Part shown: one piece after another, positions 24,989-36,569 of the stretch
How positions within the stretch are numbered: the stretch's first letter is position 1
Layout: the number at the start of each line of letters is the position of its first letter
Assembly (NCBI GenBank): GCA_904063045.1
Contig: CAJFCJ010000007.1
Location: 4,161,404-4,225,403 of the forward strand
Direction: 5' to 3'
Source of the DNA: Dimorphilus gyrociliatus
Taxonomy: Eukaryota; Annelida; Polychaeta; Dinophilidae
Length of the DNA stretch: 64,000 nucleotides
Position numbers and translations under genes: made by a program
The notes under the pieces: generated by a model
Seen by the model: the letters and a program-made list of their open reading frames with translations, nothing else
The model's database searches: none
What the model was told of the DNA's origin: nothing

Positions 24989-27363
24989 TTATAATAATTT
25001 CTCGCTCAATAATTCATAGATCATTCTTCGTCGAAAATAAGGCATATGTTCCTAATAATAGAAACGGTGATTAATTTCTTTGGAATTGTTTTTGTGAAAT
25101 AGAATATACCTGAGTGAATGTAAAATCTGCTCGGCGGGAATAATATTCGGCAAATTTACACGAAAACATCCCACAATCTGATCCGTTCATTTGTTGAGGT
25201 ATATCCTAATAAAAAATAGAAATTTAATATTATTGATATATTTAAAATATATTAATTTCATACTTTTATATTCTGAAACTTCCATCCAGTGAGATTCATT
25301 GTTTGCTTTTTCTTATCTTCCATCTCACAGCATAGATATTTCTTCATAATATCTAGGCAGGTTTGATTTCTACCGCCCATAGAATCAAAATATTTTACTT
25401 CCTTTTCTTTCAAATCGATGACACACATACACCAATGCATTCCCAAATGAACAGGTACTAAGATTATCTCTTTTGAAAATATATCAACTCGTCTCGTCCA
25501 TCTTCTTACTGCCGAGTATCCTTTCGACTCAAGGCTTGAATAGAAAAATGTATTAAAATTGTAAACTTTTGGTAAATTGTCATTTTCGTTGCTTCTTTCG
25601 CTTATTAAACTCAAGTAAAAATTTATGACCTGAAATATTTTGCAAATGTTAACAGGCGGTTATTAACTGTAATTTATTAATTCTTACTTCGTCATTTAGC
25701 CAGCTCAAACCTTCTAAAGTGGCAACGTCCAAACGTCTAATTGGTATATTAAATCTTTTGACTAGCTCTTTTTCTGATGCCGTTATTTGCAGGGCTTCAT
25801 CGATAACATTTTCTTGATCAGGTGTTAATTCTAAAGACGTGCAACTCTTCTGTAAATTAGGTTATGCAATACAAATTTTTATTAGCTAACCTTTAAATTC
25901 CTCACTTTCTTCGGCCTGATCAAAAGATTCTTCCAAAACAACTGGTTCCCTTTCAGCAAGTGTTAACTTACTTAATAAACGTTGTTGAGCCTCGACATGA
26001 AGTTTCTCTCTCTGTCAATTAATTATATATATTTTCATTTTAATTCAGACAAAAGTAAACTGAATAACCAACCTCCTTAGAGTAATAATCCGACTGAAAT
26101 TTACAACGTTCAATTTCCCTATCCGCTCTACGTTTGTCTTCAGAATATTTTCGCTGACTGATTAAAGATAACTTAAATGAAAAAATAGCTGATATAATTA
26201 TATAAAAAACACCTTACAATTGTGTGAGCCAATTAGGGTCGTTAACAATTTTACATTTTTTCAAATTTTCTTCAAATTTTTTTGGAGCACTTTTATCAAT
26301 CTTATCGTAATTGATTGATTCTGAAAAAGAAATTTGTTTTACTTGAGAAATATTATTGTGTAATTAAGGCTACTTTTAGAATCGAAAGTCAAGTCTATCA
26401 CACTTTCAGATGGACGTCGTCCTGTCGCTGGAGTTGAAGTAAATGCATGAGCTGGTCGGAAAGTACTATCAAACACTTCCAACGTCCTTCTATGTCATCA
26501 AAGGTTTCACATTTTAAATAATAGTAATTGAATTAAAACAATTTATTACTCATTCGTGTAAGGACTCATAAAAGAATTAGGCCTTAAAGAATTATAATGA
26601 ATAGATCGGGAACAGTGGGATTGAAGCAGTTTGGCATATTCTTTTTTCTCTCGCAATCTAATACTCTGCGAATCAATTATTTGAGTTAGTAATAGCAAAA
26701 CCATTTAGACTTTGCAACTTACATTTAGTGCAACCGATAAACCATATTTAGAATGTATTCTTGGAGGTGACGCTTTTGATGTTATTTTAGAATAGACCGA
26801 CACATAGGGCTTTGCTGGCGTAGACGTTGGAGGTGCTGAGAACTGATACATTTCGTTTGTTTTGCTGAAAGATATATTCGGTCTGAAAGAAAAAACATTA
26901 CATTATAGCTTTTTATTAAGGAATTTTTTTGCTCTTTTACTTCATTTGAAACATTTGCTTGGGAACATTTTGCTGATGTAAATTGGGATTGGAGCCCATT
27001 TGCAATTGGTTATGCTTTTGTTGATCCGACATTATTCCACGATCAGAATGATTCTGAGAGGACACGATGGTGTTTCCAAAGATTTGGCGATAAATCCAGC
27101 CTGTAAATTTGCTTGAACTTGATTTAGCCGGCAAGCCTATATCGAACTTTCCTCTCTTGCTCTCGTGCTCGCAGGATTCTCTAAGTAAGTGGGGAGAATT
27201 AAATACTATAATTTACTACAGTCAATGTTGACATATCTATTAACCCATCATGTCGCCTTTTGCGTGATATACATGGCTCTGTTGATATTTTTTCCGTGTT
27301 TGTTGAAAATAGGGATTTAAGTTTCGCTAGCATGATCGGAAACGGAAATTCCAATATGGACAT
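24989..27363 (-). CDS. SENP1: SUMO-specific cysteine protease, SENP1/2 type (Ulp1 family)
   Basis: The enzyme matures SUMO and removes it from targets. The C-terminal catalytic domain carries the triad: histidine in VPVHLGMHWCMCVID, aspartate in VKYFDSMGGRNQ and cysteine in PQQMNGSDCGMFSCKF, with the oxyanion glutamine in PQQ. The domain also shows GYSAVRRWTRRVDIF and ends EHMPYFRRRMIYELLSEKLL (last exon 25051-24989). The N-terminal exon begins MSILEFPFPIMLAKL at 27363 and splices in phase near 27180 to a region ending in FQMK; intermediate exons (26900-25640) are polar, basic and coiled-coil-like. The first open frame past 27134 has no ATG, so the start at 27363 was chosen because phases agree. 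It is divergent from CISD3. SENP1 versus SENP2 cannot be decided. Confidence 0.9.
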
Positions 27364-27594
27364 CGTTGTTAAAGGGGTAATCAGGATAAGTTTTTAAGCC
27401 GCTTTATTAATAGATTGGACCATTTTACATTTTTATAGTTATTAAGTAAATCGCTGATATTTTATCTTTCACGATATCAATAATTTTTAGAATATACCTT
27501 TTGATAGATAAATTGTCAATTTTCCATAAACAAAATCTGGGACTTTCTATTTTATAAATATTATCTCTCTGGGATAGGATCCATACTAATAATC
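27364..27594. promoter_or_regulatory. Divergent promoter, SENP and CISD3
   Basis: A 231-bp AT-rich interval separates the two start codons on opposite strands. No specific binding site could be assigned. Confidence 0.4.
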
Positions 27595-28336
27595 ATGGCT
27601 GCCTTAGCGCGAACTTCTGTGAACAAAGTTTTTCCTCTAAAAAATTATGATTATTATCGAGTATGTCTAGCAATAACAAATCATTATTATATGCATTGAT
27701 TAAACATTCCTAAAGAATTTGCAAAATAGTCACTTTTTGAGGCGATGTTAAATACAAAAAACGTTAAGCGATAATAGGATCTTTTATCTTTCAGCATGCT
27801 GTCAACATAGTTCGTTTAGCATCAAACAAAGATGATAGTAGTAAATACGAATTATCAACCAGAAAATTCAAACATAAAGATGATCCAGAACCAGATTTAA
27901 ATCTTTTTAGACGAACTAGACCTGATCCTGCTGCAAAATTTCCAGAAAAAGAAGTCTTTCCTGGAGAGTTTTCATTGGAAAAACCCAAAGGAAAAATATA
28001 TGATAAAAAGCCGTTTAAGATATTTTTAGAAGCGGGAAAGACATATTCTTACTGCACATGCGGCTGGAGCCGATCTCAAGTAAGATAACTTGCACAATAT
28101 TTAATAAACCACATAACAAGATCTTTTTATTTTAAATATAGCCTTTCTGCGACGGGCAACATAGGAGAATAGATGGTACTTCAGAAATAAAAAGAACACA
28201 AAAATTTAGGCCAATAAGATTTACAGTAGAAAAATCTAAAGAGTACTGGCTTTGTAATTGCAAGCAATCGAATAATCGTCCATATTGCGATGGAACACAC
28301 AAGAGACAAGATATTCAAGATGCTATAAGATCTTAG
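27595..28336 (+). CDS. CISD3: CDGSH iron-sulfur domain protein 3, mitochondrial
   Basis: CISD3 (MiNT) is a mitochondrial matrix protein with two CDGSH-type domains, each binding a 2Fe-2S cluster through three cysteines and one histidine. Exons 27595-27660, 27795-28079 and 28142-28336 give 181 residues. Domain 1 reads YCTCGWSRSQ then PFCDGQHRR across an intron; domain 2 reads WLCNCKQSNNRPYCDGTHKR. In both, C-x-C-x(n)-C-D-G-x-H is complete. KPFKIFLEAGKTYSYCTCG matches KPFKVELKAGKTYRWCVCG of human CISD3. The N-terminal MAALARTSVNKVF is basic and hydroxylated with no acidic residue, consistent with a mitochondrial presequence. It is longer than the human protein (about 127), mostly through a charged linker. 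Confidence 0.93.
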
Positions 28337-28957
28337 TGTATTATCTTCAATTCCTATATGTATAGTTGATGAAAATAGATTTTGAATGTTTTAAATACAA
28401 TACCACGCTTTTCAGCTGTCAGAATTCAAGTAAATCCGATAATTACACTTTGTCCTATTATTAAATTACACGATACTCAGCCATCTTAACGAGGGTATTT
28501 AAGAACGTCAAAGACGGCTTAGTTACCAAATCAACAACGAAAATGATATATTTTAGTAGAGTTTCGTCACAAAGTGAATAAATCTTTCTTTACATAGGTT
28601 ATCAATAAGAGGTTTCTGTTTAAAAAACCTGTTTTTTTTTCTTTTGAAAAGATTCCAAGTATTAGAAATACTAATTTAGTTTTCATAAAGAGAAGAACTT
28701 GGTTAAAATCAATCATTTGATAAATTTAAAAAACAGCTCCTATGATGAGTTGAATAAGCCTTAAATGCTTAATATTGAGTTAAGGAGGGTAACAATATTG
28801 ATTGATAAAAATTTAGTTGTATTTAAGATTAAGGCGTTTCTACCAATGGAGAGCTCTAGACAACCACCTTATTGTACATTTTGAAGGCTACTCCTTCAAA
28901 GTACACAAAAGCGATATTTGTGACAAGCAGTCTCTCGTTTTATTCACAGTTGTGAAA
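28337..28957. other. Spacer between CISD3 and CAP-domain gene
   Basis: About 620 bp hold the CISD3 3' UTR and the promoter of the next gene. The plus-strand frame open from 28817 reaches the true ATG at 28958 but its upstream part has no homology or signal peptide. Confidence 0.4.
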
Positions 28958-31900
28958 ATGAGATATCTCTTGAAGCTTTTTATTGTTATAATAAGTGTCT
29001 CTACATCGTTATTAACTTCGAATTTTGATCAAGCTCAAAAAGATGAATTCGTTATTAAACATAATACTTTAAGATCAGGAGAAGCTGGTTCAAATTTATT
29101 AAAAATGGTACTTGAATACAATCTTCTAATTTTATTCTATCCTATTAATCCTTTCTATAAAGTTTCTTTTCAGTATAAATATTCAATTTTCGGCACTCTT
29201 TTATTCAAATAAACATTTACGTAATATGATTATTAAGCTAACTCTTGTGTTTATTTTAATCTTGAAAAGCGTTGGGATGATACTATAGCAGCTAAAGCTC
29301 AGGAATTAGCCGATAAATGCGTTTTTGAACACGATTTGACCTCCAATCTAACTGGTACCTTTAGTAATGTTGGACAAAATATTTTTGCTGGATCAGGTTC
29401 TCTTGATGTGTCGTATGCCGTTCAATATTGGTTTGATGAAAAATATAATTTTACTTTCGGTAGTCCTTGCACATGTTCAAAAGTTTGTGGTCACTATACA
29501 CAAGTTGTCTGGTCTGAAAGTTATGCTATTGGATGTGGTTTCAAGGAGTGTTCCCCACTAAAAAATAGTTCTAATAATGATCTATACGGTGGGTCCACCG
29601 CACACTTTATTGTTTGTAATTACGGTCCACCGTTAGTATACTTCTATAAAATATAAAACAGTTAATTCGTTAAAACTTTGTAATAAAATTATAGAGGAAA
29701 TACTCAAAGTTGTCCGTACAATCAAGGAAACCCTTGTTCTGGTTGCGGTATAGGCAAGACGTGTGAAACAAATTTATGCGTTGACAGTAAATACAATTGC
29801 ACTAAGAGACAATTCTTTGTGCCTGAAGCTTATTAATATCTATCTTATAACAACAACAGCGGTAACAACAGCAGCGACAACAGAGGCAACAGAAGCAGCA
29901 ACGACAGCAGCAGCAACAACAGCAGCAACAACAGTAGCAACATCAGCTACAACAAAAGCAGAAATTGCAACAACAGCAACAAGTCAAACAACAGCAGGAA
30001 GTGAAACAACAGTCGGAACACTGTCAACAAGTATTTCAGTTTATTCTTTATTTGAGTAATTATCCGCTTTCTTGTTATATAACCAAACAAAAATACTGCA
30101 TTGACAGCCGCGACTAAAGATGCGATAACGACAGAAGGTTTGACATCATTAATAATTCGCAATTATGCTTTCTGTTACATAATATTATTACTATAATCAT
30201 TATGCCCGCTTCGTTCTCCTCCTCCTTATTCTCCTATCATTAATAATTTCTTTATATAGTTTGGTTTAGAGTATTGTTACATAATAATAAAAATATTTTC
30301 TTATTTTTTGAAAGTAATCTGCTTTGTTTTCGCTTTCTTTTGTTGACAACTTGGTTATAATTGCTTTTAATCGTAAAAGATATTCGATACTAATTAAGGT
30401 ATCTAAAAAGATATAAAAGGCGTTTTTATCGTTCTTAATGTATACATGAAGTCTTCAATACTCAATCAGTGCCTTTTTAACTCTTCTTTTTTATTTATCC
30501 CCGACTGAATTTCACAGATGGTACTACCGCCCTCGAGGGACATACTACCCAGGAAACGACCACTGCAGGTCCGCTCCTTTTATCTTTTTAAGTTAGAGCT
30601 GTTTAATTTACTCTTCTTTTTTCTACCCCTTTTCTCAGTAGGTGGTGGAGGCACAACGTCCACTGTTACTTTTGTTAAGACGTCGGCGGTCACAGGTTAT
30701 AATGCCGTTATTAAATGCATACCTAGTAACTTTCCCTTTTTACTTTAGATTCTACTGGCACGACTAGGAAGATTACAATGTCAACAGAAAAAGGTACTTT
30801 TCAATAGGGTTTCGTATATAAATTATATACTGTATATATAGATATATATGGAATTTATCCTTTATAAATAAAAAGATGTATGCTCGCTTTTAAAACATTC
30901 ATATATAACTATTGATGCAGAAACAACCGCTAAGAGAATAACAACAGAATCAAGTATACCTATTTTCATGAAGGGCGTTTCCTATTTTTATTCAATCTCT
31001 TCTTTTTGTATTATATTTTAGGCGTTACCAGTCAGAGCACACCTGTTCAAACTGAGACAGAGACTTTGGGAGGATCAGTAACTACCATAGGTAATTATTA
31101 TCTTTAGTCTTAAAGATCCCATCACTATAATCAAATGCTGTCACTTAGGTGGAACAAATACAGCCTCAACCCACATAGGTAGGGGACTCTCTTCTTAATT
31201 CTTTATACTTTCCGTCTTTTACACCTTTAATACCTCTGTAGGAGGGAAAGAAACTACTTCTTTTGTTACAACTGCGACAAATAAGGTTACAGACAAAACA
31301 TCGACAGGTTGGCGCAAATTTTCCTTTTAAAGTAATCTAATATTGGTGAACCTCTTATAACAATTCATCTACTTTAGACGGACAAACCACAGGAAAAGCA
31401 GGTTCAATATCAACAAAGGCGGCAACAGCAGGTTCTTTACTTAGTCTCACCCTTCGAAGTATATTGTGTTAATTTATATGTAACAGCGGATAAAACAACA
31501 AAAGAGATAACTACAAAAGTGGAAACAACAGCGTTACCCATTACTCAGAAAACTTCAAAGACTACCGCAACAGTTAAAGGTTCTGATATTACAAATTAAA
31601 AAACTATATGTTTTATAGGCACGAACTCGTCTTAAAAAATATTAAACAAACAGAAAATCCAACCACAGTCAAATCGACAGAAAGTCCAACAACAGTTAAA
31701 CCAACAGAAAGTCCAACATCTACAGCCAAACAAAAAGAAACCACAACTGGTTCGAATTAATTAAATCATTCATCCAAAAAATTCAATTATACGTCGTTAA
31801 AAACTCATCTTCTTCAGCTGAAGATGTTACAACTGTGGGAAAGAATGATGAAACTACTAAAGCCAGAATTCTCGTCGAACGTTAGAAATAGGCCTTTTTA

Positions 31901-33136
31901 ATTGTCCACTACTACGATATGATTCTTTCTATTTAATTACCCAATATTTCTTTCTATAGAAACAACTGTTGATGACTCACAGCCATGTTCAGTCTGGACT
32001 TATCTTTGTAAAAATGGGGGAAAAGTTGTAATTAATAATAATGAATGTACTTGTTTATGCACAATTAATTGGCATGGGAAATACTGTAAAAGTATATAGC
32101 TTCTTTTTCTGCTGACCTATCTATTATACTCTTCATTCATTTGTTAATTATTTTTTATATACAATTTCTATTTGTACAGAAAACGTACAACAACTTAATA
32201 ATGGATGGCTTCTTAAAATTTATAGAGCGTCTTTGACCATTGTAATATGCTAATTAGTTCAAAAAATTTACATAAATTTAAATATTTTGCTATTATTTTT
32301 CGTAGTGGGCAGAAATAAAATCAGCTATTAAACTGAGTGTAAAAAAGGGAGTTAATGGTTATTGTAGAGAAAATGTTCACGAATGTTGTCCTGACATCGC
32401 GCAAACTGAACGCTACGCTTCAACTTTGTTGGCCTTCACTGGTGAGGATGGAGTAAAGATTGCAGATGGATATCCCGAAGAAAAGAGTCCTGGTTTGCAC
32501 GTAATGATTTTTATAGAAGTAGAAGAAACGAACGAATTATGCCTGGAAGCCTTAAAGAATCCGACACGAAGAAAGAGAGGTTTACCTATTACAACCAAAA
32601 GCCAAGAAATTACTGTAATAAATTGTTTTTCTTTTGTTTTGTAGCAACTACAAAAATAGTTTTGCCCCAGGAAACTTTACAAAAAATTTTGGAAAAATAT
32701 ACGGGAAGCATTAATCAAACCCTTCTTAATAACACAAATGCATCTTTATCGGTAAGATTTCCATTAGACGTCTATAAAGTTTACTATAACAAACAAATAT
32801 ATTCTCATTTATAGAGTATTGATAAACCCACATTGGAGAAAGATATTGAAAAAGAAGAGGCATCAAATGCTATTATCTATGTGATGGTTACGATTAGCAT
32901 TGTTGTTCCATTGATTATCGCTGTCATCGTAGCTTTTCTCTGTTATTGGCAACAAAAGTATATTTTTCAAATTAGAAAGGAAATATTTTATATTCCCTGA
33001 CATTTTTATTATTTAATCTAATAGGAAAAAAGGATTAGTTGAGAAAGACGCTTTATCTACTGAATACGCATCGGATGTACCAACTATACGAAAAAGAATG
33101 GACCCATATAGTAGATCGTATTTGTTTGGACGTTAA
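28958..33136 (+). CDS. CAP-domain protein with Thr-rich stalk, EGF-like module and transmembrane anchor
   Basis: Exon 1 (28958-29107) starts MRYLLKLFIVIISVSTSLL, a signal peptide, followed by the CAP start FVIKHNTLRSGE. Exon 2 (29270-29631) has RWDDTIAAKAQELADKC, CGHYTQVVWS and HFIVCNYGPP, the CAP signatures. Exon 3 (29695-29786) completes a Cys-rich hinge (GNPCSGCGIGKTC). Thirteen Thr/Ser/Lys-rich exons (29860-31880) follow, all beginning and ending in phase 1. Exon 31960-32091 is EGF-like: LCKNGGKVV then CTCLCTINWHGKYC. Next comes a roughly 170-residue region with ENVHECCPDIAQTERYA, then AIIYVMVTISIVVPLIIAVI as a membrane segment and a short basic tail ending SYLFGR-stop. An exon boundary at 32579/32645 was chosen by phase. 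CAP proteins are usually secreted; a mucin-like, membrane-anchored form is unusual. Ligand and function are unknown; if exon 3 is not spliced onward, a soluble form ending VPEAY would result. Confidence 0.75.
29860..31880 (+). repeat. Array of 13 symmetric phase-1 Thr-rich exons
   Basis: Exons starting near 29860, 30108, 30518, 30642, 30749, 30921, 31022, 31151, 31243, 31380, 31488, 31665 and 31818 all have an acceptor in phase 1 and a donor in phase 1. They encode short Thr-, Ser-, Lys- and Glu-rich segments, e.g. TTAATTEATEAATT and ESPTTVKPTESPT. The first contains an ACA/GCA triplet array. Any exon can be skipped or duplicated without breaking the frame, as expected for a stalk grown by exon duplication. 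Confidence 0.75.
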
Positions 33137-33929
33137 TTTGAACGTATGAACATTTGCCATTTATTTTTTTCTTTTAATCTATCCTTCTGTTTTGATTTGT
33201 TTCTATTCTTTGGTTATTCCCTATTTTTCTGAGTTATCTCTGATTTTCTCACCAATAAACTCTTTTTCGTGGGTATACATACCTAGACATAATTGTGTAC
33301 TGTATAAAAAAACATACATTATAATAGGTCAAATCACTTTGTAAACTTTATATGTTAACAAGGTTTACAATCTTACCTGTTTATATATTGTATATATATA
33401 CTGTATATGTTTGTACGCTGTTTAGTTTGAGTTTTTTTTCCATTAGGTATATATCTAGGGAGGAAAGGGGAAGGTGATAAAAGTTAAAGAATAGGCCTGG
33501 TATTGCAGTCACTTTTCCCTTCTTAATATAAAATCAGAAACAATTGAAAATCGAATCTATACGTTTCTGGTATTGAAGAGAAGCTAAGAAAAATACATAA
33601 AAATAGAATATAAAAGTACATGTGAATATAGTATGATAATTTACACTTGATAAACTGTACAAAGTTCATAGGCTTAGTTATTTGTCTGCTTTGGGTGGAA
33701 TTTTACGATTCATTTTAATTCTTGTGGTAACTGGTACCGATAGCATCCGTTTTTTGGACATACGTCAAAAGACAATAGGCTCGATGTGATACCATAACTG
33801 ACGGAAGTTGGAGCGAATGAACAAACTCTCATTTAATTGTTAATCAACCAATTAGGCTGGTCATAAAACTGCTATAAAAAGTAAGAGTCAACACTGGTTA
33901 GTTTGAAGCAGATAGACAAAATTGGCGAG
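33137..33929. other. Spacer between CAP-domain gene and TRIM gene
   Basis: About 790 bp are AT-rich, with no coding signal on either strand. A TATATACTGTATATG palindrome lies near 33394. Promoter and 3' UTR sequence are expected here. Confidence 0.4.
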
Positions 33930-35643
33930 ATGAGCGATAGTAAATCTGATGGTACGTCCAACAATTTGTTGGAGAGGAGCGATTCGCTAACACCACCGGA
34001 AACACCATTAGCCAACAGAGTTAGAAATCAGTTAAGGAATCTACGAAAAGCTTTACGGGAGAGTGTTAATGAAACCTGTAACTCAGCAATGAATGCTGCT
34101 GGAAAATTTCGCAGACCAAGCAGAGAATCGAGTCCGAATCCACTGCAAAACTTTCGACAAAGGGCTGGTTCAAAGGATATTTTTAAGTAAGTACACATTT
34201 TTATTGATACGTTCAATAATAATATTGATAAATACTACAAGTAGAAAGTCTAGAAAGTCACAAGTAATTAGGAGAAATAAAGTACTTAACTAATTACTCT
34301 CATTGTCATAAACCGTGTTGTTTAATACAAACATACGTCATTAAAAAATACTTTGTAAGCCTATTTTTAACCTAAAATTATGTCACGTAATATGAAAAGG
34401 AAAAAGGATAATTTGATGTTTTTAGATTAATGATTTGACCTTTTATAGTTGTCCTGGATGCTCTAAACCTCTGGCTCAACCAAAACTTCTTCCATGTGCT
34501 CATACTATATGCCATCAATGTTTAAAAACACTTGCTGAACAAACTGAATTCAAATGTCCAGTTTGCAAGATGAACGTTCCTCCGGGAAGTTTCGAAGAGA
34601 ATCATATTGTACAAAGTCTTTTAGATATGTATAAGAAAGTTATTGGCGAAGGAGGTCAATGTTCTAATGAAGGCCTCGTGACTGGTACGCACGGTACCGC
34701 TGTGTCAATCTGTCTGCAATGCAGAGAGGATTTGTGTGATCAATGTTCTCAGCATCACACTCAAACTTCCATAACTGCTTCTCACGATGTCATCCAACAT
34801 TCAAAATTGAATGCAGGCCATTTTAGAGCATTACAAAGAGAGAGAAGGATGTTTTGTACATTTCATAAGGGCAAGGTTCTTGATATATTTTGCAGGAACT
34901 GCAAAGAGTGCGTGTGCTCACAATGCTTGGTTGGAGAACATCAAAAGCACGAATGTACTTCGATAGAAGAGGCCGCTGAAATAGAAAGAGGCAAAATAAA
35001 AGAGGCGTTGTTACTTGAAGAAACAAATGTATCCGAAGCATCAGTAGCTTTAGCCAGGGCTAATGATGATCTAAAGAAAGAGATGACCACAAATTTAAGC
35101 CAGGTTGAACAAATGGTAGATTCTGTTGCAGATGAGCTGATTCATACCTTTTCGAGAAGTGTAAATATATTATTCCGTAGTTTATTTTCTTCAATTATTG
35201 TAACTAATCGTTTGATTAATTAGGTCAATAACAAGAGAAGAGAATTGCTATTCGTGATAAATAACTTTGAAAAGGAACAGAAAAGCCTTCTAAAGAAGCA
35301 TAAAAATTCTTTATTAGCTCACCACACGGCTGTTAAGAGTATGCAGGTATAAACTACTTTGTTATCGCTTTGGTCTATGATACTAATTTCTTTAATTGTT
35401 TTTTCCTTTTTTAATTAGGATTTAACAAGCTTAATTTATCAGCATGGCAGCGCTGTAGAGATAATGAAACATTCGGAAAATCTACAACAAAAAGCTACTG
35501 AACTAAGAGATCAAGGTTCACAGCTTAAGGATGAAACTTGGAGGAGAAAAGTTCTATTTTGTCAAGTGGAGGGAGAATATGTTCCAAAGCCCAATTTAAT
35601 CGGTTCAATAACTCAGGATAAGTATCCTAGCCCAAATAGTTGA
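33930..35643 (+). CDS. TRIM-type RING / B-box / coiled-coil protein
   Basis: Probable E3 ubiquitin ligase. Exon 1 (33930-34186) encodes a polar N-terminus starting MSDSKSDGTSNN. Exon 2 (34449-35160) carries the RING: CPGCSKPLAQPKLLPCAH, then CHQC and CPVCKMNVPPG, with the C3HC4 spacing intact. Two B-boxes follow: CLQCREDLCDQCSQHHTQ and CTFHKGKVLDIFCRNCKECV ending GEHQKHEC. A coiled coil continues through exons 35224-35346 and 35419-35643 (KRRELLFVINNFEKEQKSLL and IYQHGSAVEIMKHSENLQQ). There is no NHL, SPRY or filamin domain after it; the protein stops at PSPNS (about 430 residues). An alternative last exon may exist at 36162-36211. The TRIM subfamily could not be named. Confidence 0.88.
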
Positions 35644-36569
35644 ATAATCATATTGTTTTCTTTCTGTTTTTGCTAGAATATTCCTATAGACTTAATCCAG
35701 TTAATATCATTACTTTTCCTTGTTAGAGTAATAGTCATGTTTTATTACTATTATTATCATTATAAATTTTATCCATTGAAATATATTGCTTATTTAAATT
35801 ACACTAAATATGTTTCATTTTAACGATGTAATACAAATGTTTTTACCAAAAAAAAACAATATTTAGTTAAATAAGCCTTTTGTGTAAAATCAATAAAGTA
35901 AACTAGTTGTGAACATTGAGGATTTCAAATTATTGTGGACACCGCAAATTATATAAGTATAGAATCTAGTTCGTATTTCTGTTTCTGATATTAACTTTAA
36001 ATATTCTACTATTTCCCTCTAAACCTGGCAATCATCTTGATAGAACATATAATGTTACTACAGATGATATTTTCTTTCTATTTCTTTGAATTGAGCAAAT
36101 TAGCAATGTCAGAATAAATTTATTATAAATTTATTACATTACTTTCAACGGTCGATAATAGGAGGCGTTAAACCTGTTGAAACGGCAGATTCACCACTGT
36201 CTAGAAGATAGTGAGGACAAAAAGACGACGATCGTTCGATAAAATCAGTGAGTAATATAGATTATTAAATATATTACATTACATAGCGTAAAAACAAGAA
36301 AGAATTAAATTTACTTAATAAAAAAAAATCGATTTCTTTTAGCCAAAATAACGAAAGTCGGAAATACTTCTACTGACACAACAAAGAAAGATTTAAGAGC
36401 TTAGATGAAATTATTACTTTTTAATTATATATTAATTGAGAATATGGATTCTAAAACAATTTTAGTTTAATTATCGATTACAAAGAAAGAAAGAATAAAA
36501 AATAAAACATCTGTTGCTTGTTTTAATACTAAGCGAAAGCATTTATTTGACGCTGTAGCTCTTCTGACA
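35644..36569. other. Spacer between TRIM and ZIP genes, with a possible alternative TRIM exon
   Basis: Mostly AT-rich and non-coding. At 36162-36211 a short segment after an AG acceptor reads GVKPVETADSPLSRR-stop and can join in phase to a GT at 35603 within the last TRIM exon. A small open segment also lies at 36344-36404 after another AG. Neither is supported by more than phase. Confidence 0.3.

Noticed and set aside
24892-25074. Plus-strand ATG frame starting MERKRRGGKR
   Set aside because: Antisense to the last SENP exon, whose reading EHMPYFRRRM is strongly conserved.
29787-29837. Stop after VPEAY as the end of the CAP gene
   Set aside because: A GT at 29787 joins in phase to the Thr-rich exons and all following exons stay in frame to a membrane helix; kept only as a possible short isoform.
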